NCBI RefSeq assembly: GCF_030409945.1
Contig: NZ_JAUFQV010000035.1
Span: 299,920-363,919, forward strand
DNA length: 64,000 bases
From: Vibrio tapetis subsp. quintayensis
GTDB taxonomy: Bacteria > Pseudomonadota > Gammaproteobacteria > Enterobacterales > Vibrionaceae
Direction of reading: 5' to 3'
Shown here piece by piece: positions 49,621-58,593 of the stretch (the first letter of the stretch is position 1; the number at the start of each line of letters is the position of its first letter). The notes under the pieces were generated by a model, which made no database searches, was not told where the DNA came from, and saw only the letters and a program-made list of their open reading frames with translations. The position numbers were made by a program, and so were the translations under genes.

Positions 49621-51207
49621 ATGATTGACATAGTTGATCTGTCGCGGTTCCAATTTGCATTAACAGCGATGTATCACTTCCTATTCGTTCCATTGACTTT
49701 AGGTATGGCGTTTCTACTAGCCATCATGGAGTCTTTATACGTAATGACCGATAAGCAAATCTATAAGGACATGACCAAGTTCTGGGGTAAGCTTTTTGGT
49801 ATCAACTTCGCTCTAGGTGTGGCAACAGGCCTGACCATGGAGTTCCAATTTGGTACTAACTGGTCCTATTATTCTCATTATGTAGGCGATATATTCGGCG
49901 CCCCCCTTGCCATCGAAGCCTTGGTAGCCTTCTTCCTTGAATCCACTTTTGTTGGTCTATTCTTCTTCGGCTGGGATCGCTTGTCCAAACGTCAGCACTT
50001 GGCGGTAACATGGCTTGTTGCGCTGGGTTCAAACTTCTCTGCGCTTTGGATTCTCGTTGCAAACGGTTGGATGCAAAACCCAATTGGAGCTGAATTTAAC
50101 TTTGAAACCATGCGTATGGAAATGGTGAGCTTTGCTGAGGTGGTCCTAAACCCAGTAGCGCAAGTTAAGTTCGTTCACACGGTTGCTTCTGGTTATACGA
50201 CAGGTGCCATGTTCGTTCTTGGTATCAGTGGTTACTACCTGCTTAAAGGCCGTGACATCGCGTTTGCTCGTCGTTCATTTGCGATTGCAGCATCATTTGG
50301 TATGGCTGCTATCTTGTCTGTAATCGTACTGGGTGATGAGTCTGGCTACGAGCTAGGTGAAGTGCAAAAAGTGAAGCTTGCTGCGATTGAAGCAGAATGG
50401 CACACAGAGCCAGCTCCAGCCGCATTTACGCTGTTCGGTATTCCTAATCAAGAAACCATGGAGACGGATTACGCCGTTAAAATTCCATTCTTGATGGGCA
50501 TCATTGCTACTCGTTCAATCGATACAGAAGTAACAGGCTTACGTGAACTGCGTGACGATCACGTTGATCGTATCCGCAACGGTATGTATGCCTACGAGCT
50601 TCTAACTAAACTTCGAGGCGGTGACAAATCAGAACAAAACGTTGCGGCATTTGATGAAGTAAAAGGTGACCTAGGTTACGGCTTACTACTGAAGCGTTAT
50701 ACCGATGACGTTGTCGATGCGACAGAAGATCAAATTCAAGCCGCAGCGGATGACTCAATTCCGACTGTTTGGCCATTGTTCTGGGCATTCCGTCTGATGG
50801 TTGGTTGTGGTTTCGTTATGTTGTTTGTATTTGGTGCTGCGTTTGTTCAAACGTGTCGTCAAAAGATCGAACAGAAACCTTGGGTTCTTAAAGCGGCATT
50901 GTTCAGTATCCCACTACCGTGGATTGCAATTGAAGCCGGTTGGTTTGTTGCCGAGTTTGGGCGTCAGCCATGGGCAGTCGGTGAGATCCTTCCGGTTCAC
51001 CAGGCTGCGTCATCACTGACAATGTCTGAGCTTTGGATATCGTTGGGTGTGATTATCGCACTCTACACTGCGTTCTTGATTGCTGAAGTATACCTGATGG
51101 TGAAATTCTCTCGTCTAGGTCCAAGCAGCCTGAAAACTGGCCGCTATCACTTTGAACAAGAAGCTAACTCTGTTGAAGACAAAGTTAACCGTCAAGTAGA
51201 AGCATAA
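49621..51207 (+). CDS. cydA: Cytochrome bd ubiquinol oxidase subunit I
   Basis: Quinol-oxidising subunit of the high-affinity bd oxidase in the inner membrane, carrying hemes b558, b595 and d. The N-terminus MIDIVDLSRFQFALTAMYHFLFVPLTLGM holds heme ligand His19. The Q-loop region, about 250-380, is long, as in the E. coli type. Several conserved helices follow (GRQPWAVGEILPV). The chosen ATG 49621 has AAAGGAG seven bases upstream; the frame runs 11 codons further left without support. The product has 528 residues. cydB starts 16 bp downstream. Confidence 0.97.
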   Translation: MIDIVDLSRFQFALTAMYHFLFVPLTLGMAFLLAIMESLYVMTDKQIYKDMTKFWGKLFGINFALGVATGLTMEFQFGTNWSYYSHYVGDIFGAPLAIEALVAFFLESTFVGLFFFGWDRLSKRQHLAVTWLVALGSNFSALWILVANGWMQNPIGAEFNFETMRMEMVSFAEVVLNPVAQVKFVHTVASGYTTGAMFVLGISGYYLLKGRDIAFARRSFAIAASFGMAAILSVIVLGDESGYELGEVQKVKLAAIEAEWHTEPAPAAFTLFGIPNQETMETDYAVKIPFLMGIIATRSIDTEVTGLRELRDDHVDRIRNGMYAYELLTKLRGGDKSEQNVAAFDEVKGDLGYGLLLKRYTDDVVDATEDQIQAAADDSIPTVWPLFWAFRLMVGCGFVMLFVFGAAFVQTCRQKIEQKPWVLKAALFSIPLPWIAIEAGWFVAEFGRQPWAVGEILPVHQAASSLTMSELWISLGVIIALYTAFLIAEVYLMVKFSRLGPSSLKTGRYHFEQEANSVEDKVNRQVEA

Positions 51208-51223
51208 GCAGGGAGATTAGATT

Positions 51224-52360
51224 ATGTTTGATTACGAAATCTTGCGATTCATATGGTGGGTGCTCATTGGCGTACTGTGTATTGGTTTCGCAGTAACAGA
51301 TGGCTTTGACATGGGTGTGGGCGCGCTTGTACCTGTTATCGGTAAAACGGATAGCCAACGTCGAGTGATGATTAACTCTATCGCTCCACACTGGGACGGT
51401 AACCAAGTTTGGTTGATTACAGCCGGTGGCGCATTGTTCGCTGCATGGCCGTTAATTTATGCAACGTCATTCTCTGCTTTTTACCTAGCAATGTATGTCA
51501 CGCTAGCGGCACTTTGGGTAAGACCTATCGCTCTGGACTATCGTTCAAAGTTAGAAGATACCAAATGGCGTAACGCATGGGATGCAGGCATCTGCTTCAG
51601 TGGCGTTGTTCCTCCTCTGATCTTTGGTGTGGCGTTTGGTAACCTGTTATTGGGTGTTCCATTTGAACTAAATGAGTTCATGATGGCGACGTACCATGGT
51701 TCATTCTTTAAATTGCTGCACCCATTTGCTCTACTTTGTGGTCTAGTTAGCTTGTCTATGATTGTCATGCAAGGTGCGACATGGCTGCAAATGAAGACAA
51801 CCGGTGACGTACATGCTCGAGCACGAGTGGTTGCACAAGTGATGGCTGCATTAGTGATTGTTACTTTTGTAGGCGCAGGAGTGTGGATTCAAAGTATTGA
51901 AGGTTATGTTGTTGTTAGTCACATCGACATTGCCGCGCAATCTAACCCACTGAGTAAAGAAGTGGAAATGGTTGCCGGCGCATGGATGAATAACTTCAAA
52001 ACGTACCCAGCAATGTGGGCAGCACCGATTTTAGGTGTTGTCATGCCGTTAGTTGTTGTTCTTGCTTCTCGCTTTGAAAAATGCTCAGTCTCGTTCATTA
52101 GCTCAAGCCTTGCCAATGCAGGTGTTATTTTGACTGCCGGCTTTGCTATGTTCCCGTTCATCATGCCGTCTAGCTTTAATGCGGACCATAGTTTGACGAT
52201 GTGGGATTCAACTTCAAGTGAACTAACACTAAATCTAATGACGGGCGTTGCAATGGTTATGGTACCTATCATCCTTGCTTACACGTCGTGGACCTACTAC
52301 AAAATGTTTGGTCGTTTAGATGATAAATACATTGAAGAAAACAAGAATTCCCTCTACTAA
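51224..52360 (+). CDS. cydB: Cytochrome bd ubiquinol oxidase subunit II
   Basis: Second large subunit of the bd oxidase, structurally similar to CydA with eight to nine membrane helices. The N-terminus MFDYEILRFIWWVLIGVLCIGFAVTDGFDMGVG is diagnostic, followed by SIAPHWDGNQVWLITAGGALFAAWP. The length of 378 residues is typical. It follows cydA by 16 bp and precedes the small subunit cydX by 12 bp, in one operon under FNR-type control. Confidence 0.97.
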   Translation: MFDYEILRFIWWVLIGVLCIGFAVTDGFDMGVGALVPVIGKTDSQRRVMINSIAPHWDGNQVWLITAGGALFAAWPLIYATSFSAFYLAMYVTLAALWVRPIALDYRSKLEDTKWRNAWDAGICFSGVVPPLIFGVAFGNLLLGVPFELNEFMMATYHGSFFKLLHPFALLCGLVSLSMIVMQGATWLQMKTTGDVHARARVVAQVMAALVIVTFVGAGVWIQSIEGYVVVSHIDIAAQSNPLSKEVEMVAGAWMNNFKTYPAMWAAPILGVVMPLVVVLASRFEKCSVSFISSSLANAGVILTAGFAMFPFIMPSSFNADHSLTMWDSTSSELTLNLMTGVAMVMVPIILAYTSWTYYKMFGRLDDKYIEENKNSLY

Positions 52361-52372
52361 GGAGTATTGATT

Positions 52373-52480
52373 ATGTGGTATTTCGCCTGGATTTTAGGTG
52401 TATTACTGGCCTGTGCATTTGGCATCATCAATGCACTATGGTTAGAACATTCAGAAATGATGGATAAAGATAGCGAATAA
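52373..52480 (+). CDS. cydX: Cytochrome bd oxidase small subunit CydX
   Basis: A 35-residue single-helix membrane protein, MWYFAWILGVLLACAFGIINAL, then an acidic tail (EHSEMMDKDSE). The first 15 residues are nearly identical to E. coli CydX, which is needed for oxidase stability and activity. GGAG lies ten bases before ATG 52373, and the gene is 12 bp after cydB. Confidence 0.95.
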   Translation: MWYFAWILGVLLACAFGIINALWLEHSEMMDKDSE

Positions 52481-52505
52481 GCCAACACTGGCTTAAACGA
52501 TATAC

Positions 52506-52542
52506 AGTAAGCCCTACAAAATAATTGTGGGGCTTATTTTTT
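52506..52542 (+). terminator. Terminator or attenuator between cydX and ybgE
   Basis: AATAAGCCCC-type stem: AGTAAGCCCTACA pairs with TGTGGGGCTTAT (G-T pairs allowed), then six T. It would lower transcription into ybgE. Confidence 0.78.
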
Positions 52543-52590
52543 GGGAAACATTAGCCAAGAGCTTTATAGAAAACCTAATGAGAGGTCCTC

Positions 52591-52893
52591 ATGAGTGAAT
52601 TGAATCAACGAGTAGAGAATCTGCATGCTCCGCTCGATAAAACATTATTGCGAGCAGTTGTTATCATCATGGCATTTGTTCTGGTGATTTTGTTTATGTG
52701 GGAGCCGCAAACATTTGCTGACAATATCGGTGGTTTCAGCCCTATGCTTGGTATTTTGTTTGTTTGGGCTATCTGCGCGAGCATGGTATATGGCGTAGGC
52801 TTTAAACCGATATTTTGGTTGTGGCAAATAACCTTTAGCCCTTACCTTTCAATATCAGTACTCGGCTATGTGTCTTTTTTATACTGGCTATAG
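52591..52893 (+). CDS. ybgE: Cyd operon protein YbgE
   Basis: A 100-residue inner-membrane protein of the YbgE family with three hydrophobic helices (about 21-40, 48-68, 75-96). Its function is unknown; the gene follows cydABX in many gamma-proteobacteria, and a role with the bd oxidase is suspected. GAGGTCCTC lies before ATG 52591. Here it is preceded by a terminator hairpin and followed by another, so it may be expressed partly apart from cydABX. Confidence 0.88.
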   Translation: MSELNQRVENLHAPLDKTLLRAVVIIMAFVLVILFMWEPQTFADNIGGFSPMLGILFVWAICASMVYGVGFKPIFWLWQITFSPYLSISVLGYVSFLYWL

Positions 52894-52944
52894 TGCAAAC
52901 ACGTACTGACTCTTAAGTAAAAGTTATCCTGATATCATTAAATG

Positions 52945-52978
52945 CGAGTGGTTTTTAATCAACTGCTCGCTTTTTTAA
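52945..52978 (+). terminator. Terminator after ybgE
   Basis: GCGAGTGGT pairs with ACTGCTCGC (two G-T or weak pairs), loop TTTTAATCA, then TTTTTT. It separates the cyd and tol operons. Confidence 0.78.
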
Positions 52979-53067
52979 TTCCTGTCTCAAAAAAACATTT
53001 TCTTTTTCGAGCCTAATTGGCAACATAAGGTATAGTAACCTTTCATTTTTATTGTGTTGGTAATGTT

Positions 53068-53490
53068 GTGCACGTAGAGAAACAGACTGCTTTTGAATGG
53101 CCAATCACCATTTATTATGAAGATACTGATGCTGGTGGCGTTGTGTACCATTCTAATTACCTAAAGTTTTTCGAACGGGCAAGAACGGAACTTTTGCGTT
53201 CGGTTGGCGTCTCTCAAAAGGTGCTTTTAGAAAAGAACACAGGGTTTGTCGTTCGTCATATGGACATAGACTTTATCCAAGGCGCTAAACTTGACCAACA
53301 ATTAACAGTGTTGACGACAATCTCGCAGTTAAAACGTGCCTCGATTACGTTTTGTCAGGAATTAGTCAATCCTGAAGGTAAGATATTGTGTAAAACCTTA
53401 GTTAAGGTAGCATGCATAGACTCTAAACTCATGAAACCCCAAGCGATACCAAACTCAATTACATCGGAGTTGTTAGACAGTGAATGCTGA
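53068..53490 (+). CDS. ybgC: Acyl-CoA thioesterase YbgC, GTG start
   Basis: Hotdog-fold thioesterase of the 4-hydroxybenzoyl-CoA type that acts on acyl-CoA or acyl-ACP and associates with the Tol-Pal operon. The catalytic segment is YYEDTDAGGVVYHSNYLKFFERART with the conserved Asp. GTG at 53068 is chosen because the conserved domain begins close behind it and no ATG precedes it in frame. Length is 140 residues. The 3' end overlaps tolQ by 11 bases. Confidence 0.92.
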   Translation: MHVEKQTAFEWPITIYYEDTDAGGVVYHSNYLKFFERARTELLRSVGVSQKVLLEKNTGFVVRHMDIDFIQGAKLDQQLTVLTTISQLKRASITFCQELVNPEGKILCKTLVKVACIDSKLMKPQAIPNSITSELLDSEC

Positions 53491-54163
53491 TATTTCCATT
53501 TTAGATCTCGTTTTAGAAGCCAGCTTATTAGTACAACTGGTTATGTTAACCCTACTCGGGATGTCTGTAGTGTCATGGGCAATGATCATCAAGCGCAGTA
53601 AAGTGCTGAACCATGCCATAAAGGAAGCAGAAAAGTTTGAAGATAAGTTTTGGTCAGGCGTGGATCTTTCTCACCTTTACCAAGAAGTTAAAGCTCGTAA
53701 AGATAACCTAGCAGGAACACAACAGATCTTTTATCAAGGTTTTACTGAATTTGCGAAGTTGCGCCGCACTAACGGTTCATCACCTGAATACGTGATGGAA
53801 GGGACAGGCCGCGCGATGCGTGTAGCGGTTTCACGAGAAGTAGATGAATTAGAAACTAACTTACCTTTCTTGGCGACAGTTGGTTCAATCAGCCCATACA
53901 TTGGCTTGTTTGGTACGGTATGGGGCATCATGCATGCATTCATCGCACTAGGTGAAGTGAAGCAAGCTACGTTAGCTATGGTTGCACCAGGTATCGCAGA
54001 AGCATTGATTGCAACAGCTATGGGCCTTTTTGCTGCAATACCAGCAGTAATGGCATACAACCGTTTGAGTAATCAAGTTGCTAAAGTTGAGCACAGCTAC
54101 GCAACGTTTTCTGAGGAATTCCACAGTATTCTTCATCGTCAAGCGATGACGAATAAGGATTAA
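53480..54163 (+). CDS. tolQ: Tol-Pal system protein TolQ, GTG start
   Basis: Inner-membrane component of the proton-driven Tol motor, homologous to ExbB and MotA. Three helices are visible (about 17-37, 131-152, 168-190), the latter two with GSISPYIGLFGTVWGIMHAF and APGIAEALIATAMGLFAAIPAV. The GTG at 53480 overlaps ybgC and gives the family N-terminus MNADISILDLVLEASLLVQ. The length of 227 residues is standard. tolR starts two bases after its stop. Confidence 0.96.
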   Translation: MNADISILDLVLEASLLVQLVMLTLLGMSVVSWAMIIKRSKVLNHAIKEAEKFEDKFWSGVDLSHLYQEVKARKDNLAGTQQIFYQGFTEFAKLRRTNGSSPEYVMEGTGRAMRVAVSREVDELETNLPFLATVGSISPYIGLFGTVWGIMHAFIALGEVKQATLAMVAPGIAEALIATAMGLFAAIPAVMAYNRLSNQVAKVEHSYATFSEEFHSILHRQAMTNKD

Positions 54164-54165
54164 TC

Positions 54166-54606
54166 ATGGCCGGGTATCAACGAAAACGCCGTAAGCTCAC
54201 AGCTGAAATCAATGTTGTACCTTATATTGATGTCATGTTGGTGTTGCTTATTATCTTTATGGTTACCTCACCATTCGTCACTCAAGGTGTGGATGTTGAG
54301 CTTCCTAAGACCTCTACGGCGAAGTCGACGTCTGAATTAGCAGGTGATAGTAACGCGAGTTTTATCATTGTTGAAATCGACAAAGATGGTCAACTTGGGC
54401 TTAGCGTGAACAACGAAGATGTTGTACGCGGTATGAGCTTAGAAGACGTCATTGTAAGGGTAAAAGCTGAAATTTCGCTTGCACCAGACTCTCCGGTTGC
54501 AGTGGGTGGTGACGCAAACACTCCTTATTCAGAAGTTGTATTGGTATTGGATGAACTCGGTCAAGCAGGTATTCCCAAAGTGGGTTTGTTGACGGATCTT
54601 AAGTAA
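54166..54606 (+). CDS. tolR: Tol-Pal system protein TolR
   Basis: Single-span partner of TolQ (ExbD/MotB family) with the proton-carrying aspartate in INVVPYIDVMLVLLIIFMVT, at about residue 24. The periplasmic domain (about 45-146) ends EVVLVLDELGQAGIPKVGLLTD. Length 146 residues. It is tightly spaced between tolQ and tolA. Confidence 0.96.
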   Translation: MAGYQRKRRKLTAEINVVPYIDVMLVLLIIFMVTSPFVTQGVDVELPKTSTAKSTSELAGDSNASFIIVEIDKDGQLGLSVNNEDVVRGMSLEDVIVRVKAEISLAPDSPVAVGGDANTPYSEVVLVLDELGQAGIPKVGLLTDLK

Positions 54607-54608
54607 GG

Positions 54609-55682
54609 ATGGCTGTCGGTCAATCGATGAAAAAAAAGAGCAGTTATACGTCGGCTATTGTTGTCTCAGTAGGGATGCACGTTTTGTTAGCGGTTGCCTT
54701 ATTGTGGGGAGCCGACTTCACGATGTCGAAACCTGAAGCATCGGGCAACATGGTGCAAGCGGTAGTGATTGACCCTAAAGCGGTTCAAAAGCAAGCCCGT
54801 GAAATAAGGCAGCAACGTGAATCTGCAAAACGAGCAGAACAAGAACGAATTGATAAGCTTCGTAAGCAAAGCGAACAGCTGGAGAAAAACCGTAAAGCTG
54901 AAGAAGCAAAAATACGCAAGCTGAAAGAACAAAAAGCTCAAGCAGATAAAGAAGCACGTAATGCGGAAAAAGCACGTGTTAAGAAAGAGCAGGAGCGTAA
55001 AGCGTCAGCTGAAAAAGCCGAAAAAGAAAAAGCCCGCGCTGCTAAAGTTGAAAAAGAACGCGTAGCGAAAGAGGCCGCAGTTAAGAAAGCAGAAGCACAG
55101 CGTGTCGCGAAAGAAGCCGCAATTGTTAAGGCCGAAAAAGAAAGGCTACAGCGAGAAAAAGAAGCTGCTGAAGCTAAAGAGAAAGCACGCAAAGAAAAAG
55201 AAGCCGCAGCCAAAGCTGAGCAAGAGCGGATTGCTCAAGAAAAAGCAGCTAAAGCCGCTGCTGAGAAAGCCAAACAAGAAAAAGCACGTCTTCAGCGCTT
55301 AGAGAAAGACCGTAAAGAACAAGAAGCCGCGCTTGATGATATTTTTGCTGGGTTGGAAAGCGAGGTGTCTGCGAACAGTTCTGCAAAGCAACAGCATGTA
55401 ACCAGTGAACTGGCGCGCTATAGCTCTATTTACACTCAGTTGATCCAAAGCCGACTACTAAAGGACGATTCCTTTGTGGGAAAGCCGTGTAGAATCAACA
55501 TGCGTCTAGTTCATACTGGAGCAGATGCTTTAGTGAACAGCGTTGAGGTGCTCGAAGGCGATAAGCGTGTTTGCGCAGCAACAAAAAGCGCGATCGCACA
55601 AGTAGGCAGCTTTCCATTACCGAAAGACAAAGATGTCGCGGACGAGCTAAAAAATATTAACTTAACCGTAGAACTACGATAA
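54609..55682 (+). CDS. tolA: Tol-Pal system protein TolA
   Basis: Inner-membrane anchored periplasm-spanning protein linking TolQR to TolB and Pal. It has an N-terminal helix with the SYTSAIVVSVGMHVLLAVALLW pattern (the SHLS-like motif is replaced by VGMH), a long helical domain II (about 50-240) of Lys/Glu/Ala-rich imperfect repeats (KAEKERLQREKEAAEAKE), and a C-terminal domain III (about 265-357) with two cysteines (GKPCRINMRL and KRVCAATKS) that form the conserved disulfide. ATG is at 54609; an in-frame ATG seven codons later (MKKKSSYTS) is a possible alternative. Confidence 0.94.
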   Translation: MAVGQSMKKKSSYTSAIVVSVGMHVLLAVALLWGADFTMSKPEASGNMVQAVVIDPKAVQKQAREIRQQRESAKRAEQERIDKLRKQSEQLEKNRKAEEAKIRKLKEQKAQADKEARNAEKARVKKEQERKASAEKAEKEKARAAKVEKERVAKEAAVKKAEAQRVAKEAAIVKAEKERLQREKEAAEAKEKARKEKEAAAKAEQERIAQEKAAKAAAEKAKQEKARLQRLEKDRKEQEAALDDIFAGLESEVSANSSAKQQHVTSELARYSSIYTQLIQSRLLKDDSFVGKPCRINMRLVHTGADALVNSVEVLEGDKRVCAATKSAIAQVGSFPLPKDKDVADELKNINLTVELR

Positions 55683-55693
55683 GGGACACAGAC

Positions 55694-57046
55694 GTGATTA
55701 AACGCCTTTTACTGGGATTGTTCGTGTTATGTACCAGCATGACAAACGTTGCAAACGCAGCGTTAGAATTAGTGATTACCGACGGTATCGATTCCGCAAG
55801 GCCGATAGCCATAGTGCCATTTAAATGGGAAGGCGAGAAAAAGCTGCCTCATGATATCAGTGCCATTATTGCCTCTGATCTCCAGCGCAGTGGTAAATTT
55901 AGCCCGGTCGCGGCCAATAAAATGCCACAAACACCTTATAACGATGAAGAAGTCGATTTCCAATCGTGGACGGCAATGGGTGTGGACGCACTATTAACGG
56001 GTACGGTTACTGAAAATGCGGAAGGCAACTTCCTGATCCGTTACGAACTAATCGATACGGTTAGAGGCCAGCTAACTGACGGCCAAAGCCGAGCGCTTAG
56101 TGAAACAGGTGAGCTGGTTCTTTCTAAAGACCACGTCTTGTTTAATAAGCGTGCGACGGTACCTGGCGAACGTATGCGTGAATACGCACACCGCATTTCC
56201 GATTTGGTATACGAGCAGTTAACGGGAGACAAGGGCGCTTTCTTGACTCGTATTGCGTATGTCGTGGTTAACGATAAAGACAAATACCCGTACCAACTAA
56301 GAATTGCAGATTATGACGGTTATAATGAGCGTTTAGTATTGCGTTCAATGCAGCCTTTAATGTCTCCTGCATGGTCTCCTGACGGCAGAGAGCTCGCTTA
56401 CGTTAGCTTTGAAAATGGCCAGGCAGAAGTGTTCTTGATGGACATCTACTCAGGAAAGAGAGAAAAATTAACATCTTTCCCTCGCCATAACGGTGCACCA
56501 AGGTTCTCTCCTGATGGCAAAAAGCTTGCGCTGGTATTATCTAAAACGGGCAGCCTGCATGTTTATGTATTGGATCTCGAAACTCGTAAGCTGACGCAAA
56601 TAACGAGAGGTAGAGCAAATAATACAGAACCTTATTGGTATCCTGATGCGCAATCGTTAATATTTACCTCGGATCGGGGTGGTAAACCGCAGATTTATCG
56701 AGTAAATTTGTTAGATGGTGCAACAGACCGTTTAACTTGGCAAGGCAGCCAAAACTTGGGTGGGCAAATTACACCAGATGGTAAATTTTTGATTATGGTT
56801 AATCGAAATGACACTGGTTTCAATTTGGCTAAGCAAGATTTGGAAACTGGGGCCGTGCAGGTGTTGACAAAAACACAGCTGGACGAGTCTCCTAGCATTG
56901 CACCAAATGGTGGTATGGTTATCTATAGCTCCATGTACAATAAGAAAAATGTACTTTCTATGGTTTCTATAGACGGACGTTTTAAAGCAATATTGCCTGC
57001 AACAAATGGGCGCGTTAGAGCACCAGCTTGGTCACCATTTTTGTAG
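55694..57046 (+). CDS. tolB: Tol-Pal system protein TolB, GTG start
   Basis: Periplasmic protein with an N-terminal two-lobe domain and a six-bladed beta-propeller that binds Pal. The signal peptide is MIKRLLLGLFVLCTSMTNVANA. Propeller repeats are easily seen (SPAWSPDGRELAYVS, APRFSPDGKKLALV, EPYWYPDAQSLIFTSDRGG, GGQITPDGKFLIMV, SPSIAPNGGMVIYSS). The GTG at 55694 follows AAGGGACACAGAC. Length 450 residues. Confidence 0.96.
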   Translation: MIKRLLLGLFVLCTSMTNVANAALELVITDGIDSARPIAIVPFKWEGEKKLPHDISAIIASDLQRSGKFSPVAANKMPQTPYNDEEVDFQSWTAMGVDALLTGTVTENAEGNFLIRYELIDTVRGQLTDGQSRALSETGELVLSKDHVLFNKRATVPGERMREYAHRISDLVYEQLTGDKGAFLTRIAYVVVNDKDKYPYQLRIADYDGYNERLVLRSMQPLMSPAWSPDGRELAYVSFENGQAEVFLMDIYSGKREKLTSFPRHNGAPRFSPDGKKLALVLSKTGSLHVYVLDLETRKLTQITRGRANNTEPYWYPDAQSLIFTSDRGGKPQIYRVNLLDGATDRLTWQGSQNLGGQITPDGKFLIMVNRNDTGFNLAKQDLETGAVQVLTKTQLDESPSIAPNGGMVIYSSMYNKKNVLSMVSIDGRFKAILPATNGRVRAPAWSPFL

Positions 57047-57100
57047 CAGAGTAACCAATTTTTGGTCACAAAAAATTTTGAACAAATAAGGAAGAAAAAG

Positions 57101-57634
57101 ATGCAACTGAATAAAGTTCTTAAAGGGCTTCTAATTGCGCTACCTGTACTAGCGGTTACTGCATGTAGCTCAAGCAACGAAGCTGCTGATGCATCTGCAT
57201 CACAGAAAACAAATAACGAGCAAGTGCAAACAACTGATACAGCAGTAGCAACACCACTTGCTTCTGATTCTCAGTTAACAGAGCAAGAAGTTAAAGAACA
57301 ACAACTTCGTGAAACTCAAACTGTTTACTTTGCGTTCGATAACTCAACGATCTCTTCTGATTACGAAGATATGCTAGCTGCTCACGCTGCTTTCATCAGC
57401 AAAGATTCTAGCTTGAAAGTTAAAATCGAAGGCCACGCAGATGAGCGCGGTACTCCTGAGTACAACATCGCTCTTGGTGAGCGTCGTGCACAAGCTGTAG
57501 CTAACTACCTACAAGCTCTTGGTGTACAAGCTGACCAAATTCAGATCATGAGCTTTGGTGAAGAGCGTCCACTTCTACTAGGCCAAAGTGCTGAGGTTTA
57601 CGCTAAAAACCGTCGCGCTGTACTAGTTTACTAA
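57101..57634 (+). CDS. pal: Peptidoglycan-associated lipoprotein Pal
   Basis: Outer-membrane lipoprotein that holds peptidoglycan through diaminopimelate. The start ATG 57101 has AAGGAAG upstream and leads directly to a signal peptide with lipobox AVTACSSS (Cys22); the longer frame from 57062 adds 13 residues before it and lies in non-coding leader. The OmpA-like domain (about 70-177) has YFAFDNSTISSDYE and KIEGHADERGTPEYNIALGERRA. The product has 177 residues, with strongly biased codons. Confidence 0.96.
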   Translation: MQLNKVLKGLLIALPVLAVTACSSSNEAADASASQKTNNEQVQTTDTAVATPLASDSQLTEQEVKEQQLRETQTVYFAFDNSTISSDYEDMLAAHAAFISKDSSLKVKIEGHADERGTPEYNIALGERRAQAVANYLQALGVQADQIQIMSFGEERPLLLGQSAEVYAKNRRAVLVY

Positions 57635-57647
57635 TAGGGCATGCTCT

Positions 57648-58421
57648 ATGTTCAGTAACACTAAGCGCATACTTACGCTTACGTTGCTGGCAAGTGCAGC
57701 GAACTTCGCGTTCGCTGCACCAGCTCCAGTATCAGATTTAAGTGATGATGCGTCTAAGGCCGTAACCGCAACTCGCGGCGCGCCAGAAAACGATATCCAA
57801 CGCCTAGAGCGTTTGTTACAAAATCGAGCCACACTACAAATCCAAATGCAGAAGCAGATCGACGATCTGAGCGCTGAAGTGGGTGAGCTTCGTGGTAATG
57901 TTGAACGCAATAGCTACGAGATGAAAAAAATGCTCGAGCGCCAACGTGAGCTTTTTGTCGAGCTTGATCGTATGCGTCAACAAATGAAAGCTTCCGGCCC
58001 TGTCGTCGCTGCATCCACGGATGAAAGCAAAGACGGTTCTGGTACATTTACCAGTAACAAAGATGAAGAAACCGCTTATAAAGATGCGGTCGACCTTATC
58101 TTAAAGCAGCGTGATTATGCTGGCGCAATTGTTGCGTTTACACAGTTTCAAAAAGATTTTCCAGAGTCCAAGTTCTCGTCCAATACACATTATTGGCTAG
58201 GGCAGCTCTATTTTGCACAAAAGCAAGATGTTGATGCGACCAAAAGCTTTGCAGCGGTTGTGTCTTACAAAGACTCAAATAAGCGTGCAGATGCATTGCT
58301 GAAATTAGGTGAAATTGCCAAACGCAACAACAAGCCTGATGCAGCGAAGAAATACTACACCCAAGTAGTGAGCGAATATCCAAAAAGCTCTTCTGCTGAC
58401 TTAGCACGAAAACAGCTTTGA
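57648..58421 (+). CDS. cpoB: Cell division coordinator CpoB (YbgF)
   Basis: Periplasmic protein that links PBP1B activity with Tol energy during constriction. It has a signal peptide ending ANFAFAAP (about 1-24), an N-terminal trimerising coiled coil (about 45-110, QRLERLLQNRATLQIQMQKQIDDL), a short linker and a C-terminal TPR domain (about 140-257, with DYAGAIVAFTQFQKDFPESK and repeats). Length 257 residues. It ends the ybgC-tolQRAB-pal-cpoB operon. Confidence 0.95.
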   Translation: MFSNTKRILTLTLLASAANFAFAAPAPVSDLSDDASKAVTATRGAPENDIQRLERLLQNRATLQIQMQKQIDDLSAEVGELRGNVERNSYEMKKMLERQRELFVELDRMRQQMKASGPVVAASTDESKDGSGTFTSNKDEETAYKDAVDLILKQRDYAGAIVAFTQFQKDFPESKFSSNTHYWLGQLYFAQKQDVDATKSFAAVVSYKDSNKRADALLKLGEIAKRNNKPDAAKKYYTQVVSEYPKSSSADLARKQL

Positions 58422-58483
58422 TTTGAAATCCAGCTTTAGCCTCAAAGCGATATCGCTGAAACAGGCCAAATCGCTTAAAATAT

Positions 58484-58512
58484 GAAGTCGCCCAATGGCG
58501 GCTTCTTTGCTT
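58484..58512 (+). terminator. Terminator after cpoB
   Basis: Stem GAAGTCGCC / GGCGGCTTC (one G-T pair) with loop CAAT, then TTTGCTTTT. Confidence 0.78.
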
Positions 58513-58593
58513 TTCCCACTACATAGCTAGAAATCTAGGCGTATTCAGGTGTACAATACTCGAATTACTTGGAAGTAGTGTAGAGCTAGAGCA

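Noticed and set aside
54938..55213. Long Ala/Ser-rich leftward frame inside tolA
   Set aside because: A shadow of the Lys/Glu/Ala repeats of TolA domain II.
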